Under the pieces are notes generated by a model. That model did not search any database. It saw only the letters and a list, made by a program, of their open reading frames with translations, and was not told the DNA's origin. From the NCBI GenBank assembly GCA_030653505.1, contig JAURZK010000038.1, positions 186,001 to 250,000 of the forward strand: a stretch of 64,000 nucleotides of DNA, read 5' to 3'. Below, piece by piece: positions 1 through 9,037 of the stretch (the first letter of the stretch is position 1; each line of letters begins with the position of its first letter). The position numbers and the translations under genes are program-made. This stretch comes from Rubrivivax sp. (GTDB lineage: Bacteria > Pseudomonadota > Gammaproteobacteria > Burkholderiales > Burkholderiaceae_C).

Positions 1-485
1 TCTTCTGGGCCGAGTTGCCCTTGCCGCCGTCTGCGCACCAGCCTTCGGCATCCGACTTCGCCGGGCTCGACACCGCCGCACTCGGCGACCTGAACGTTCT
101 GGTAGTGGAGGACAACGACGTCAACATGATGATCTGCGTGGCCCTGCTTGAGCAGCGCGGCGCGCGTGTCGTGCAGGCCGCAGACGGCGGGCTGGCGCTG
201 CAGGCGGTGCGGGAGCAAACGGTGCACGGGCGAGCCATCGATCTGGTGCTGATGGACCTGCAGATGCCTGTGATGGGGGGGCTGGAGGCGACGCGACTGC
301 TGCGTGTGGAGCACAGCCGGCTCGAGCTGCCGATCATCGGCTTGTCCGCTGCGGCCTTTGCCTCCGAGCGGGCCGATGCCTTGGCTGCCGGCATGAACGA
401 CTTCGTTGTCAAGCCGATCGAGCCGCGCAAGCTCGAGCGGGCGATTCTTCGCGCAGTGGCAGCGCGCATGGAGGTTTTGCGATGA
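1..485 (+). CDS. Hybrid sensor histidine kinase, C-terminal part (receiver domain), 5' truncated by window edge
   Basis: The reading frame is already open at the first bases. It starts with FWAELPLPP, the usual end of a histidine-kinase ATPase domain, so the visible TTG at 15 is not taken as the true start. A complete receiver domain follows: acidic pair in VVEDND, phosphoacceptor Asp in LVLMDLQMP, conserved Ser in LSA, and Lys in VVKPIE. This is the C-terminal receiver of a membrane or cytoplasmic hybrid kinase whose sensor and transmitter lie outside the window. The next gene starts inside its stop codon (ATGA). The signal sensed cannot be inferred. Confidence 0.85.
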   Translation, partial: FWAELPLPPSAHQPSASDFAGLDTAALGDLNVLVVEDNDVNMMICVALLEQRGARVVQAADGGLALQAVREQTVHGRAIDLVLMDLQMPVMGGLEATRLLRVEHSRLELPIIGLSAAAFASERADALAAGMNDFVVKPIEPRKLERAILRAVAARMEVLR

Positions 486-1321
486 ATGCAGCAGCAATTC
501 GTGTGGCCCGCCTGGCCGGCGCCGTCGGCGCCGAGATTTCCGGCATCGATCTGCGTGAACCCCTGCCTGCCGAACAGCGCGCTGCGGTGCGCCGCATCTG
601 GCTCGAGAACGGCGTCGTGTTCCTGCGCGACCAGCCACTGACGCCGGACCAGTTCCTGGCGTTTGCCCAGTCGATCGGTACGCCGGTGGAGTACCCCTTC
701 GTCAATGGCATCGCCGGCTACCCCACGATCATCGAAGTCAAGAAGCTCGAGCATGAGAGGGTCAACTTCGGGGGTGTCTGGCATACCGACACGGCCTACC
801 TCGACCGGCCTCCCATGGCCACGCTGCTGCTGGCGCGCGAGGTGCCTCAGCAGGGCGGCGACACCTTGTTTGCCAGCCAGGTGGCGGCCTACGAGGCCCT
901 GTCGGACGGCATGAAGCGGCTGCTGGCGACCTTGGCGTGCGTGAACAGTTCCGACAAGGCCGACACCTCGCGCACCCGTGAAGACCGCATCGCAGAAGTT
1001 GGCCGCGGCGAGCGGCGCAGCTACGAGGCCGTGCACCCGGCGGTGCGTGTCCACCCCGAAACCGGCCAGCGCGCGCTGTACATGAACGCCGGCCACACGG
1101 TGCGCTTTGCCGAAATGACCGAAGCCGAGAGCGCGCCGCTGTTGGCCTTCCTGTTCGAGCATCAGAAGAAGGAGGAGTTCACCTGCCGCTTTCGCTGGCA
1201 GGCAGGCTCGATCGCGCTGTGGGACAACCGCTGCGTGCAACACTACCCCGTCAACGACTATCACGGGCACCGCCGCGTGATGCATCGCATCACGCTGGAG
1301 GGCGATGTACCCCAAGGCTGA
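482..1321 (+). CDS. TauD/TfdA-family Fe(II)/2-oxoglutarate-dependent dioxygenase
   Basis: 279 residues, the usual length for the TauD/TfdA family of non-heme iron, 2-oxoglutarate-dependent oxygenases. The facial triad is visible: His and Asp in VWHTDTAY and a distal His near NDYHGHRRVMHR, where the Arg residues would hold 2-oxoglutarate. The N-terminal GAEISGIDL motif is typical of the family. The start ATG overlaps the kinase stop (ATGA). Its own end overlaps bioA by 17 nt, so it appears translationally coupled with a kinase gene upstream and biotin genes downstream. Members oxidise taurine, aryloxyacetates, carnitine precursors and similar acids; the substrate here is unknown. Confidence 0.85.
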   Translation: MNAAAIRVARLAGAVGAEISGIDLREPLPAEQRAAVRRIWLENGVVFLRDQPLTPDQFLAFAQSIGTPVEYPFVNGIAGYPTIIEVKKLEHERVNFGGVWHTDTAYLDRPPMATLLLAREVPQQGGDTLFASQVAAYEALSDGMKRLLATLACVNSSDKADTSRTREDRIAEVGRGERRSYEAVHPAVRVHPETGQRALYMNAGHTVRFAEMTEAESAPLLAFLFEHQKKEEFTCRFRWQAGSIALWDNRCVQHYPVNDYHGHRRVMHRITLEGDVPQG

Positions 1322-2783
1322 GCGTCCCGCGCGACCGAGTTCGGCGCTGGCCGGCTCCGTCACGGGGCCCGATGGCGCGCCAAGCGTCGGCCCGCTGACG
1401 GGCCTGAACGAGGACTGGCGGCGCCGCAGCCTGGCGGCGGTGTGGCATCCCTGCACGCAGATGAAGCTGCACGCGGCGGACGGTGTGGCCCACGGTGCCG
1501 TGCAGCCGCTGGTGCCGATTGCACGCGCCGAGGGGGTCTGGCTGCACGACTTCGAAGGCCGGCGCCTGCTCGACGGCATCAGCTCGTGGTGGGTGAACCT
1601 GTTCGGCCACAACCACCCGGCGATCCGCGCCGCGCTGGTCGAGCAGCTGAACCAGCTGGACCACGTGATGCTGGCCGGCTTCACACACGCGCCGGTGGTG
1701 CAGCTGTCCGAACGCCTGGCCGCCTTGACCGGCCTCGGCCACGCCTTCTACGCCAGCGACGGCGCCTCGGCCGTCGAGATCGCGCTGAAGATGAGCGCGC
1801 ACCACTGGCGCAACGCCGGCCGGCCGGCCAAGTGCCGCTTCGTCGGCGTGGCCGGCGGTTATCACGGCGAAACCGTCGGTGCGCTGGCGGTGACCGACAT
1901 CGCTTTGTTCCGCGAGGCCTACGCGCCGCTGCTGCGCCTGGCCGCGACCGTGCCCAGCCCCGATGCACGCGCGGCCGGCGACGGCGAGGACGCCGCCGCA
2001 GTGGCCGAGCGCGCCGCGGCCGCGCTGGCCGACTGGTTGGCCGCGCACCACGCAGAGACGGCTGCGCTGATCGTCGAGCCTTTGGTGCAATGCGCCGCCG
2101 GCATGGCCATGCACCACCCGCGTTACCTGCAGCGCGCCCGTGAACTCTGCGACCGTTACCAGGTTCACCTGGTGCTGGACGAGATTGCGGTCGGCTTCGG
2201 CCGCACCGGCACGATGTTCGCGCACCAGCAGGCCGGCATCCGGCCCGACCTGCTGTGCCTGTCCAAGGGCCTGACCGGCGGCACGCTGCCGCTCTCGGTG
2301 GTGCTGGGCACCGATGCGATCTACGCCGCCTTCTACGACGACGCGGTGGCGCGCGGCTTCCTGCATTCGCACAGCTACACCGGCAACCCGCTGGCCTGCC
2401 GCGCCGCGCTGGCGACGCTGGACCTGTTCGAGCAGACCGATGCGCTGCGCAGCAACGCCATCACCGCCCCGCGCCTTGCCGCGCAGTTCGAGCCGCTGTC
2501 GATGCACCCCAGGGTGCGCCATGCACGCCAGCAGGGGATGATCTTCGCGTGGGATGTGGCCAGCAGCCTGCCCGACTTCGCGCGCCGCTACGCCCGCCAC
2601 GCGCTCGCGCAAGGGGTGTTGCTGCGCCCGATCGGCTCGACGCTGTATGCGATGCCGCCCTATGTGATCTCCGAGGCCGAGGGCGAACACCTGGCGAGCG
2701 GCGCGCTGGCCGCACTCGAGGCGACGCTGGCCGAGGAAGCCGCCGGTCAGGCGCCCACCCCAGGTGAGGTCGATGGCGTCTGA
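1305..2783 (+). CDS. bioA: Adenosylmethionine-8-amino-7-oxononanoate aminotransferase
   Basis: 492-residue PLP-dependent class III aminotransferase that converts 8-amino-7-oxononanoate (KAPA) to 7,8-diaminopelargonate with SAM as amino donor, in cytosolic biotin synthesis. BioA hallmarks are visible: WHPCTQM near residue 48, DGISSWWVNLFGH, the PLP-phosphate region SDGASAVEIALKM, LVLDEIAVGFGRTG, and the Schiff-base Lys in CLSKGLTGG. It has an N-terminal extension of about 35 residues relative to the conserved start, so the true start could lie downstream, but 1305 is the ATG that couples to the preceding stop. bioD overlaps its 3' end. Confidence 0.93.
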   Translation: MYPKAERPARPSSALAGSVTGPDGAPSVGPLTGLNEDWRRRSLAAVWHPCTQMKLHAADGVAHGAVQPLVPIARAEGVWLHDFEGRRLLDGISSWWVNLFGHNHPAIRAALVEQLNQLDHVMLAGFTHAPVVQLSERLAALTGLGHAFYASDGASAVEIALKMSAHHWRNAGRPAKCRFVGVAGGYHGETVGALAVTDIALFREAYAPLLRLAATVPSPDARAAGDGEDAAAVAERAAAALADWLAAHHAETAALIVEPLVQCAAGMAMHHPRYLQRARELCDRYQVHLVLDEIAVGFGRTGTMFAHQQAGIRPDLLCLSKGLTGGTLPLSVVLGTDAIYAAFYDDAVARGFLHSHSYTGNPLACRAALATLDLFEQTDALRSNAITAPRLAAQFEPLSMHPRVRHARQQGMIFAWDVASSLPDFARRYARHALAQGVLLRPIGSTLYAMPPYVISEAEGEHLASGALAALEATLAEEAAGQAPTPGEVDGV

Positions 2784-3456
2784 GCCGCTTTCTCTGTTCG
2801 TCACCGGCACCGACACCGGCGTCGGCAAGACGCTGGTCAGCGCCGCGCTGTTGCACGCACTGGCACACCGCCACCCGCGGGTGGTGGGCATGAAGCCGGT
2901 CGCCGCCGGGCTGGTGCGCCAGGGCGAGGGCTGGGTCAGCGAAGACGTGCTGGCGCTGCGCGCTGCGTCAACCGTGGCGGTGCCGCCCGCGCTCGACAAC
3001 CCGGTGGCGCTGCCCGATCCCTTGTCGCCGCATCTGGCGGCGGCGCGGGCCGGCCGGCGCATCACGGTAGCCGAGTTGCTGGCGGCGCAGCGCGCGCTGC
3101 TCGCCTGCGCCGACGTGGTGCTGGTCGAAGGCGCCGGCGGCTGGCGCGTGCCGATCAACGACACCGAGACGCTGGCCGACCTGGCCGTCGCGATGGCCGC
3201 GCCGGTGGTGCTGGTGGTCGGCTTGCGCCTGGGCTGCCTGAACCACGCGCTGCTCAGCGCCGAGGCCATCCAGGCCGACGGCCTGCGCCTGGCGGGCTGG
3301 GTCGCCAACGGCATCGACCCGGCCATGCCCTGCCGCGACGAGAACATCGCCACGCTGCAGCGGCGCCTGGCCGCGCCGCTGCTGGGCGTGCTGCCCTGGC
3401 TGGACGCGCCGGACCCGCGCGCGCTTCGGCTGCAGCTGCCCGACGGCTTCCAATGA
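2773..3456 (+). CDS. bioD: ATP-dependent dethiobiotin synthetase
   Basis: Closes the ureido ring of dethiobiotin from diaminopelargonate, CO2 and ATP. The P-loop is at the N terminus (TGTDTGVGKT), followed by GMKPVAAGL and VEGAGGWRVPIN, both typical of BioD. The ATG at 2773 gives MASEPLSLFVTGTDTG and 227 residues, the normal length; an in-frame GTG at 2764 is possible but less natural. It overlaps bioA by 11 nt and bioF by 4 nt (ATGA), so bioA-bioD-bioF are tightly coupled. Confidence 0.93.
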   Translation: MASEPLSLFVTGTDTGVGKTLVSAALLHALAHRHPRVVGMKPVAAGLVRQGEGWVSEDVLALRAASTVAVPPALDNPVALPDPLSPHLAAARAGRRITVAELLAAQRALLACADVVLVEGAGGWRVPINDTETLADLAVAMAAPVVLVVGLRLGCLNHALLSAEAIQADGLRLAGWVANGIDPAMPCRDENIATLQRRLAAPLLGVLPWLDAPDPRALRLQLPDGFQ

Positions 3457-4658
3457 GCTGGCTGGATGAGTTCGACGCTCGCCTGGCCGCGCTCGACGCG
3501 CAGGCGCTGCGCCGGCGCCGCCGCGCCGTGCGGCCGGAGGCCGGGGCGCGGCTGAACGTCGATGGCGAGTCGCTGCTCGCGTTCTGCAGCAACGACTACC
3601 TCGGCCTGGCCAACGCCCCGGCGCTGAAGGCCGCGGTGCATGCCGCCGTCGAGGTGTACGGCGTGGGCGCCGGCGCTTCGCCGATGGTCAGCGGCCACAG
3701 TGTCGCCAACGCGGCGCTCGAACTGGAGCTGGCCGAAGCCGTGCAGCTGCCCCGTGCGTTGTACTTCTATGCCGGCTACGCGACCAACGCGAGCATCGTG
3801 CCGGCGCTGGTCGGCGCGGGCGACGCGCTGTTCTCGGACGCGCTGAACCACGCCTGCCTGATCGACGGCGCGCGGCTGTCGAAGGCGCAGGTGCAGCGCT
3901 ACGCCCATGCCGACCTCGCGCAGCTCGACACGCTGCTCGCGGCCAGCCCGGCGCGCCGCAAGCTGGTGCTCAGCGATGCGGTGTTCAGCATGGACGGCGA
4001 CGTGGCCGACATCCCCGGCCTGCTCGCGCTGTGCGAGCGGCACGATGCGCTGCTGCTGCTGGACGACGCGCACGGCTTCGGCGTGCTCGGCCCGCAGGGC
4101 CGTGGCGCGCTGGCAGCGGCCGGGCTGACCGGCGCGTCTGCCTCGCCGCGCCTGCTCTACATGGCCACGCTGGGCAAGGCGCTGGGTGTGGCCGGCGCCT
4201 TCGTGGCCGGGCCTGAGGTGCTGGTCGAATGGCTGCTGCAGAAGACCCGCAGCTACACCTACGCCACCGCCGCGCCAGCGCTGCTGGCCGAGGCGGTGCG
4301 CGCCAGCCTGCGCTGCGTGCTGACGGACGAGGGCGAGCGCCGCCGCCAGCGGCTGCGCGCGCGCGTCACGCAGCTGCGTGACGGTCTCGCGCCCGGCGCC
4401 GACGCGGCGGTCGATGCGGCCGGGTGGGCGCTGCTGCCTTCGGACACGGCGATCCAGCCGCTGGTCATCGGCGACAGCGCGGCAGCGCTGGCCTTGATGG
4501 CGCGGCTGCAGGAACAGGGCCTGTGGGTGCCGGCGATCCGGCCGCCGACCGTGCCGGCCGGCAGCGCCCGGCTGCGCATCGCACTCTCAGCCGCGCACTG
4601 TCGCGCCGACGTCGAGGAACTGCTGGGCGCGCTGAGCAGCGCCGCCTGCGGGCTGTGA
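3453..4658 (+). CDS. bioF: 8-amino-7-oxononanoate synthase
   Basis: 401-residue alpha-oxoamine synthase family enzyme that condenses pimeloyl-ACP/CoA with alanine to give KAPA. Conserved elements: FCSNDYLGLA near residue 45, GAGASPMVSG, DDAHGFGVLG holding the PLP pyridine Asp and His, and the Schiff-base Lys in TLGKALGVAGAF. The start ATG overlaps the bioD stop. The gene ends 23 nt before the convergent hydrolase. No BioC or BioH was recognised nearby, though the convergent hydrolase could be considered for a pimeloyl-ester role. Confidence 0.93.
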   Translation: MSWLDEFDARLAALDAQALRRRRRAVRPEAGARLNVDGESLLAFCSNDYLGLANAPALKAAVHAAVEVYGVGAGASPMVSGHSVANAALELELAEAVQLPRALYFYAGYATNASIVPALVGAGDALFSDALNHACLIDGARLSKAQVQRYAHADLAQLDTLLAASPARRKLVLSDAVFSMDGDVADIPGLLALCERHDALLLLDDAHGFGVLGPQGRGALAAAGLTGASASPRLLYMATLGKALGVAGAFVAGPEVLVEWLLQKTRSYTYATAAPALLAEAVRASLRCVLTDEGERRRQRLRARVTQLRDGLAPGADAAVDAAGWALLPSDTAIQPLVIGDSAAALALMARLQEQGLWVPAIRPPTVPAGSARLRIALSAAHCRADVEELLGALSSAACGL

Positions 4659-4681
4659 CCTCGGCGGGCCGACCGCGAGGA

Positions 4682-5467
4682 TCAGGCCAAAGCGGCAGTC
4701 GCGGCGCGCAGTGTGCGTTGCAGTGCGGCCAGCACCACATCCCGCGCCTTGTGCTGCGGGTCATGCCCGACGCCGGGCAGGGCCGTGACTTCCATGCGCA
4801 TCCTGCCGTGGTGGACCAGGGCACTGGCGCTGGGGCGCCAGCCGTAGTCATCGGCCTGGCCGAAAATCGCTGTCACCGGGCAGCGCACCTCGGCGATCTG
4901 TTCGGCCATCGTCCACTCGACCGCATCGTCGGTCGACCACGGCCCGTGCCAGCCCCAGAACATCGAATCCGTCTTGTCGCCGTGGTGGCGCATCAGGCGC
5001 TCGCGCAGCCCACCGTGCTCGAACGCCTGGCGCGCGACGTCCATGCCTCGCACCATGTGCAGATCCAGGGCGATGGTGGGCGAGCAGGCGCAGACGCCCA
5101 GCACTGCCTTCGGGTGTGCCGCGGCCGCCAGCACCGACATGGCGCCGCCGTCGCTGTGGCCGAACAGGAGCGCGCGCTCGATGCCGAAGTGGCGCAGCAG
5201 GTCGCCGAACACGGGGCCGGACTCTTCGAGGCGATAGCTGCGCTCACGGCCGCCGGTCAATGCGTCCGAGCCGCCGTAACCCCAACGGTCGTAGGACAGC
5301 ACGGGCAGCTGGGTGCTGTCCGCGATGGTCTGCGGCAGGTCTCTCCAGGTGCTGGTGCAATCCAGGCCGCCGTGCAGCATGACGACGACCGGGCGGGTGC
5401 CGTCGATGCGGCCCCAGCTCCAGGCGCTCAGGCGGTGCCCGGCGGCGACGAATTCGTGCTGCTGCAT
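4682..5467 (-). CDS. Alpha/beta-fold hydrolase
   Basis: 261 residues with the canonical alpha/beta hydrolase layout: oxyanion-hole motif MLHGGLD near residue 31, nucleophile elbow GHSDGG near 103, acid in FGQADDYG, and catalytic His in GVGHDP close to the C terminus. There is no signal peptide, so it is cytosolic. It is convergent with bioF and its start lies 22 nt past the stop of the MerR gene on the same strand, so it may be the last gene of the minus-strand operon. The family covers esterases, dehalogenases and lactonases. Its position next to bioADF invites the idea of a BioH-like esterase, but nothing in the sequence proves it. Confidence 0.8.
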   Translation of the reverse strand: MQQHEFVAAGHRLSAWSWGRIDGTRPVVVMLHGGLDCTSTWRDLPQTIADSTQLPVLSYDRWGYGGSDALTGGRERSYRLEESGPVFGDLLRHFGIERALLFGHSDGGAMSVLAAAAHPKAVLGVCACSPTIALDLHMVRGMDVARQAFEHGGLRERLMRHHGDKTDSMFWGWHGPWSTDDAVEWTMAEQIAEVRCPVTAIFGQADDYGWRPSASALVHHGRMRMEVTALPGVGHDPQHKARDVVLAALQRTLRAATAALA

Positions 5468-5488
5468 TGTGGTCCTTCGGATGTCGTT

Positions 5489-5950
5489 TCAGGGCATGTC
5501 GGCCGCAGTGCCGACGCGGGCGGACAGCCTAAGCCCAAGGTCGTCGTGAATCAGGCGCAACTCCATCAGCATGGCGTCAATGCATTGACGCCGACGCTCC
5601 AGGGCGGCCAAGGCCTGTTCGCCCTCCACAACGGTGTCTGCCGACTCCGAGTCGGCAGGGGGTGAGGGCAGTCCGTAGAGGCGAAGATACCGGCGCATCT
5701 CGGTCAGCGAAAGCCCGATGGCCTTGAAGCGGAGGATCAGCTTCAGTGCGCGAAGCTCGCCGGCACCGTACACGCGTGCACCTCCCACGCGGCGCGGACT
5801 GAGCAGCCCGAAGGCCTCGTAGTGCCGAATCGTTCGCAGCGAGATCCCGAACCGGCGGCAGGTCTCGACGATGCCAAGGCACGCGACCGGGCCGGCCGTC
5901 GATGCGGACTCCAAACTCTTCGCGGCGCGGTGGCCGGGAGGAACTGGCAT
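5489..5950 (-). CDS. MerR-family transcriptional regulator
   Basis: 153 residues if started at the ATG at 5950, chosen because a longer start (5995) would overlap the upstream dehydrogenase. A winged HTH is visible early: ETCRRFGISLRTIRHYEAFGL and the wing around GARVYGAGEL, followed by a helical dimerisation segment. There is no conserved Cys cluster, so a metal-sensing role is unlikely; an organic acid or acyl-CoA related signal is a guess from context. It sits at the 3' end of the acyl-CoA catabolic run, 16 nt past the acyl-CoA dehydrogenase stop. Confidence 0.8.
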   Translation of the reverse strand: MPVPPGHRAAKSLESASTAGPVACLGIVETCRRFGISLRTIRHYEAFGLLSPRRVGGARVYGAGELRALKLILRFKAIGLSLTEMRRYLRLYGLPSPPADSESADTVVEGEQALAALERRRQCIDAMLMELRLIHDDLGLRLSARVGTAADMP

Positions 5951-5966
5951 GTGCGCGCTGCCGGAC

Positions 5967-7163
5967 TCAATATGACTTCGGCAGCCCCAGCACATGCTCG
6001 CCGATGTAGTTCAGCAGCATCTCGTTGTTGATCGGCGCTATCTCCAGCAGGCGGATCATCGGCCACAGCGTGACGACGTCGTAGTCGCGGTCGAAACCGT
6101 AGCCGCCATGGGTCTGCAGCGCCGCCTCCACCGCGGCCACCGCGGCGCGCGAGGCCAGCAGCTTGGCCATGTTGGCGTGCGCCCCGGCGTCCTCGCCGTT
6201 GTCGAAGCGGTCGGCGGCGTCGTAGGTCATCAGCCGCGCGGCCTCGAGTTCGGCCTTGGCCAGCGCCATGCGGTGCTGCAGCGCCTGGTAGCTGCCGATG
6301 GGCTTGCCGAAGGGCTTGCGCTCCTTCGAGTACGCCACGCCTTTGGCCAGTGCGTAGTCGCCCAGGCCGAGTGCAGCGCCCGCGGCCAGCAGGCGCTCGG
6401 AATTCAGGCCCTCGAACATCAGCTTGGCGCCCTTGCCGGGCTCGCCGATCACGGCGTCGGCGGGCAACTGCACGTTGTCGAAGAACACCATGTACTGGCG
6501 CTCGGCCGTCTCGACCTGGATGTTGAGCTGCTTGAGCGTGATGCCGGGCGTCTTCATGTCGAGCACGAACAGCGACATGCCGTCGGTGCGGTGCTTGACC
6601 TCGCCGGCCTTCGTCGTCCGCGCCACCACCATCATGGTGTCGGCGTCGCGCGCGCCGGAGATGAACACCTTCTGCCCGTTCAGCGTCCAGCCGCCGTCGG
6701 CATTGGGCGTGGCCAGGGTCGTCATCGCGAAGCTGTTGGTGCCGGCGTTGGGCTCGGTGATGGCAAAGCACATCTTCTTCTCGCCGGTGCAGGTCGGCGT
6801 CACGTACCTGGCGATCTGCTCGCGCGTGCCGTTGCGCACGATGGGCACGCGCGCCAGGCCGGTGACGACCAGGAACAGTGTCGGCACGCCGGCCAACGCC
6901 AGGGCCTCGTTCAGGGCCGTGATCTCGAGCACGCCGCCGCCCGAGCCACCGTACTCTTCGGGGATCGACAGGCCGAGCAGGCCGAACTTGCCCAGGGCCT
7001 GCCAGAGTTCTTCGGGGAAGCGGTCTTCCTTGATGCACTGAAGGATGTAGCTGCGCGGGTACTGCGCGGTGACGCCGCGCGTGGCTTCCTGGATGTCGCG
7101 CACCCGCGACTGGATCTGCGAGGAAGCGGTCTTGCGGCCGGTGGGCGAAGTGACGGAGTTCAT
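5967..7163 (-). CDS. Acyl-CoA dehydrogenase
   Basis: 398-residue FAD-dependent acyl-CoA dehydrogenase. Family signatures: PEEYGGSGGG near residue 69, the substrate and FAD segment CFAITEPNAGTNS, the GQKVFISGA motif, and the C-terminal LQTHGGYGFDRDYDV. It introduces an alpha,beta double bond into an acyl-CoA and passes electrons to ETF (encoded at 25330-27020). It ends in LPKSY, similar to the LPRSF end of the 27133-28299 dehydrogenase, so these two probably form a subfamily. Its position beside AtuA-like and thioesterase genes suggests a branched or terpenoid acid substrate; this is inferred from context only. Confidence 0.9.
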   Translation of the reverse strand: MNSVTSPTGRKTASSQIQSRVRDIQEATRGVTAQYPRSYILQCIKEDRFPEELWQALGKFGLLGLSIPEEYGGSGGGVLEITALNEALALAGVPTLFLVVTGLARVPIVRNGTREQIARYVTPTCTGEKKMCFAITEPNAGTNSFAMTTLATPNADGGWTLNGQKVFISGARDADTMMVVARTTKAGEVKHRTDGMSLFVLDMKTPGITLKQLNIQVETAERQYMVFFDNVQLPADAVIGEPGKGAKLMFEGLNSERLLAAGAALGLGDYALAKGVAYSKERKPFGKPIGSYQALQHRMALAKAELEAARLMTYDAADRFDNGEDAGAHANMAKLLASRAAVAAVEAALQTHGGYGFDRDYDVVTLWPMIRLLEIAPINNEMLLNYIGEHVLGLPKSY

Positions 7164-7225
7164 GGGGGGTCCTTTCGGTGGCTGTGCCAGGAAGCGAGGC
7201 GTCGCGGAGCAGGTGTCAGAGGGCG

Positions 7226-9007
7226 TCAGAGGGCCAGGTCGGCAGGGATGGGCACCGGGTGGTCGAGCAGCATTTGCGCGTAGGCCTTGCCCTGCGAGTC
7301 CATGCGCACCGATGCGATGCCGCCGCCGCCCAGCGCTTCGTGCAACATGAAGTTCAGCGCCTGCGTGCCCGGCAGGTCATAGCGCTTCACCTTGCCGTGG
7401 ACGAGGTGCGCGAACCAGCGCGCCACCGCCTCTTCGGTGATGGCGGCGCGGATGTAGGGCAGGAATTCAGGCTTGCGCGCGATGATGCCGATGTTGGCCG
7501 CGTCGCCCTTGTCGCCGCTGCGGCCCCAGGCCAGTTGCACCAGCGGCACGCTGCGCGCGCCGCGCGCGAAGGCATCGGCCGCGGGCAGCGGGCCGCCGAC
7601 GGCGGGCAGCGTGGCCAGGTCCAGCGGCTTGCCGGCGAGTTGCGGCGCGGCCACCTGCTGCGTGCCCATGTCGATGCTGACACCCAGCTGCGACTTGGGC
7701 ACCAGGCACGAGAACAGCCGCACCACCGGCTGCACCTTGGGCCGCCCGCCGGTGAAGCCGGTGATCGCCGGCGACGTCATCAGCGCCATCGGCGCGACCT
7801 CGCGCGAGAACAGCTCGAGCGCGTCCTTCAGCGGGTGGCGCACGCCGACCTTGAGCATCACCTCGCGCGCCGACACGCGGGCCTGCGCGCCGTAGGTGTC
7901 CTCGGCACCGATGGCCTCGACGCTGGCCTCGGTGAAGTCGGGCCAGCCGCGCGCGGCGTAGTGGCGCCGCATGCGCGCCAGCATGGCCGCGCCGGTGCGC
8001 CGCGCCTTGGCGCCGGCGTCGATGCCGCCGATCATGAACAGGCTCATCGCGCGGAAGCCGTCGGCATAGGTCAGGCTGGCCTTGGCCTGGTCGGTGGGCG
8101 CCCGGCCGAGCGCGCCCTTGACCTCCACGCGATCCGGGCCCAGCTGCGTCAGCGTGACGGCGGTGAAGTCGCACACCACGTCGGGCAGGATGTAGGCGCG
8201 TGGGTCGCCGATTTCGTAGAGCATCTGCTCGCCCACGGTGGACGGGCACACCAGCCCGCCAGTGCCGGCCGGCTTGGTGACGACGAAGCTGCCGTCGGCG
8301 CGGCACTCGGCGATGGGGAAGCCCATGTCGTCCCAGCCCGGAACGCTGGCCCAGTCGGTGTAGTTGCCACCGGTGGCCTGCGTGCCGCACTCGATCAGAT
8401 GGCCGGCCAGGCTGCCCTGGGCCAGTTTGTCCAGGTCGGCTGCGGTCCAGTTGAAGCGGGCGATCAGCGGCGCCAGCGTCACCGCGCTGTCCACGCAGCG
8501 GCCGGTGACGACGATGTCGGCGCCGGCGGACAGCGCCGCGGCAATCGGGAAGGCGCCGAGGTAGGCGTTGGCGCTCATCACCTTGGCCGGGAAGGCGGCG
8601 CCGGAGAACATCTCCGTCGTGCCCGCGGCGCGCATGGCCTCGACCTGCGGCATCAGGTCATCACCCAGCACGGCGGCGATCTTCAGCTCCACGCCCTCGG
8701 CCTGCGCCGCGGCCACCAGCGCGTCGCGGCAGGCGGACGGGTTCACGCCGCCGGCGTTGGCGATGACCTGGATGCCGCGCGCCTTGATCTGGTTCATCAG
8801 CGGCTTCATGGTCGCCACGAAGTCGGGCGCATAGCCTTGCGTCGGGTCCTTCGCCTTGGCGCGAATCAGCAGCGACATGGTGATCTCGGCCAGGTAGTCG
8901 AAGACCAGCACGTCGATGTCGCCGCGCTCGACCAGTTGCGCCGCGGCGAATTCGGTGTCGCCCCAGAAGCCTGAGGCGCAGCCGATGCGAAGGGTGTCTT
9001 TGCTCAT
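7226..9007 (-). CDS. AtuA-like protein (acyclic terpene utilisation family, DUF1446)
   Basis: 593 residues starting at the ATG at 9007 (a GTG 15 nt upstream is possible). The N terminus LRIGCASGFWGD and the VFDYLAEITMSLL segment are characteristic of the AtuA/DUF1446 family. A C-terminal part from about residue 485 (LAWGRSGDKGDAANIGI) matches the small domain often fused to or encoded beside AtuA. AtuA is required for citronellol/geraniol catabolism in Pseudomonas, but its chemistry is not settled. With a nearby acyl-CoA carboxylase and dehydrogenases, it supports a branched or isoprenoid acid pathway here. Confidence 0.85.
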   Translation of the reverse strand: MSKDTLRIGCASGFWGDTEFAAAQLVERGDIDVLVFDYLAEITMSLLIRAKAKDPTQGYAPDFVATMKPLMNQIKARGIQVIANAGGVNPSACRDALVAAAQAEGVELKIAAVLGDDLMPQVEAMRAAGTTEMFSGAAFPAKVMSANAYLGAFPIAAALSAGADIVVTGRCVDSAVTLAPLIARFNWTAADLDKLAQGSLAGHLIECGTQATGGNYTDWASVPGWDDMGFPIAECRADGSFVVTKPAGTGGLVCPSTVGEQMLYEIGDPRAYILPDVVCDFTAVTLTQLGPDRVEVKGALGRAPTDQAKASLTYADGFRAMSLFMIGGIDAGAKARRTGAAMLARMRRHYAARGWPDFTEASVEAIGAEDTYGAQARVSAREVMLKVGVRHPLKDALELFSREVAPMALMTSPAITGFTGGRPKVQPVVRLFSCLVPKSQLGVSIDMGTQQVAAPQLAGKPLDLATLPAVGGPLPAADAFARGARSVPLVQLAWGRSGDKGDAANIGIIARKPEFLPYIRAAITEEAVARWFAHLVHGKVKRYDLPGTQALNFMLHEALGGGGIASVRMDSQGKAYAQMLLDHPVPIPADLAL

Positions 9008-9037
9008 GGGGTTCGTCTCCACGCGTTCGGTTGGTTC

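Noticed and set aside
1290..4073. Minus-strand open frame of 927 codons
   Set aside because: It is antisense to bioA, bioD and bioF, whose motifs are complete; its product is Arg/Gly/Gln/His-rich shadow sequence produced by high GC3 on the other strand.
4659..4681. CCTCG/CGAGG repeat between convergent bioF and hydrolase
   Set aside because: The stem is only 5 bp and has no T run in either direction, so it was not called a terminator.
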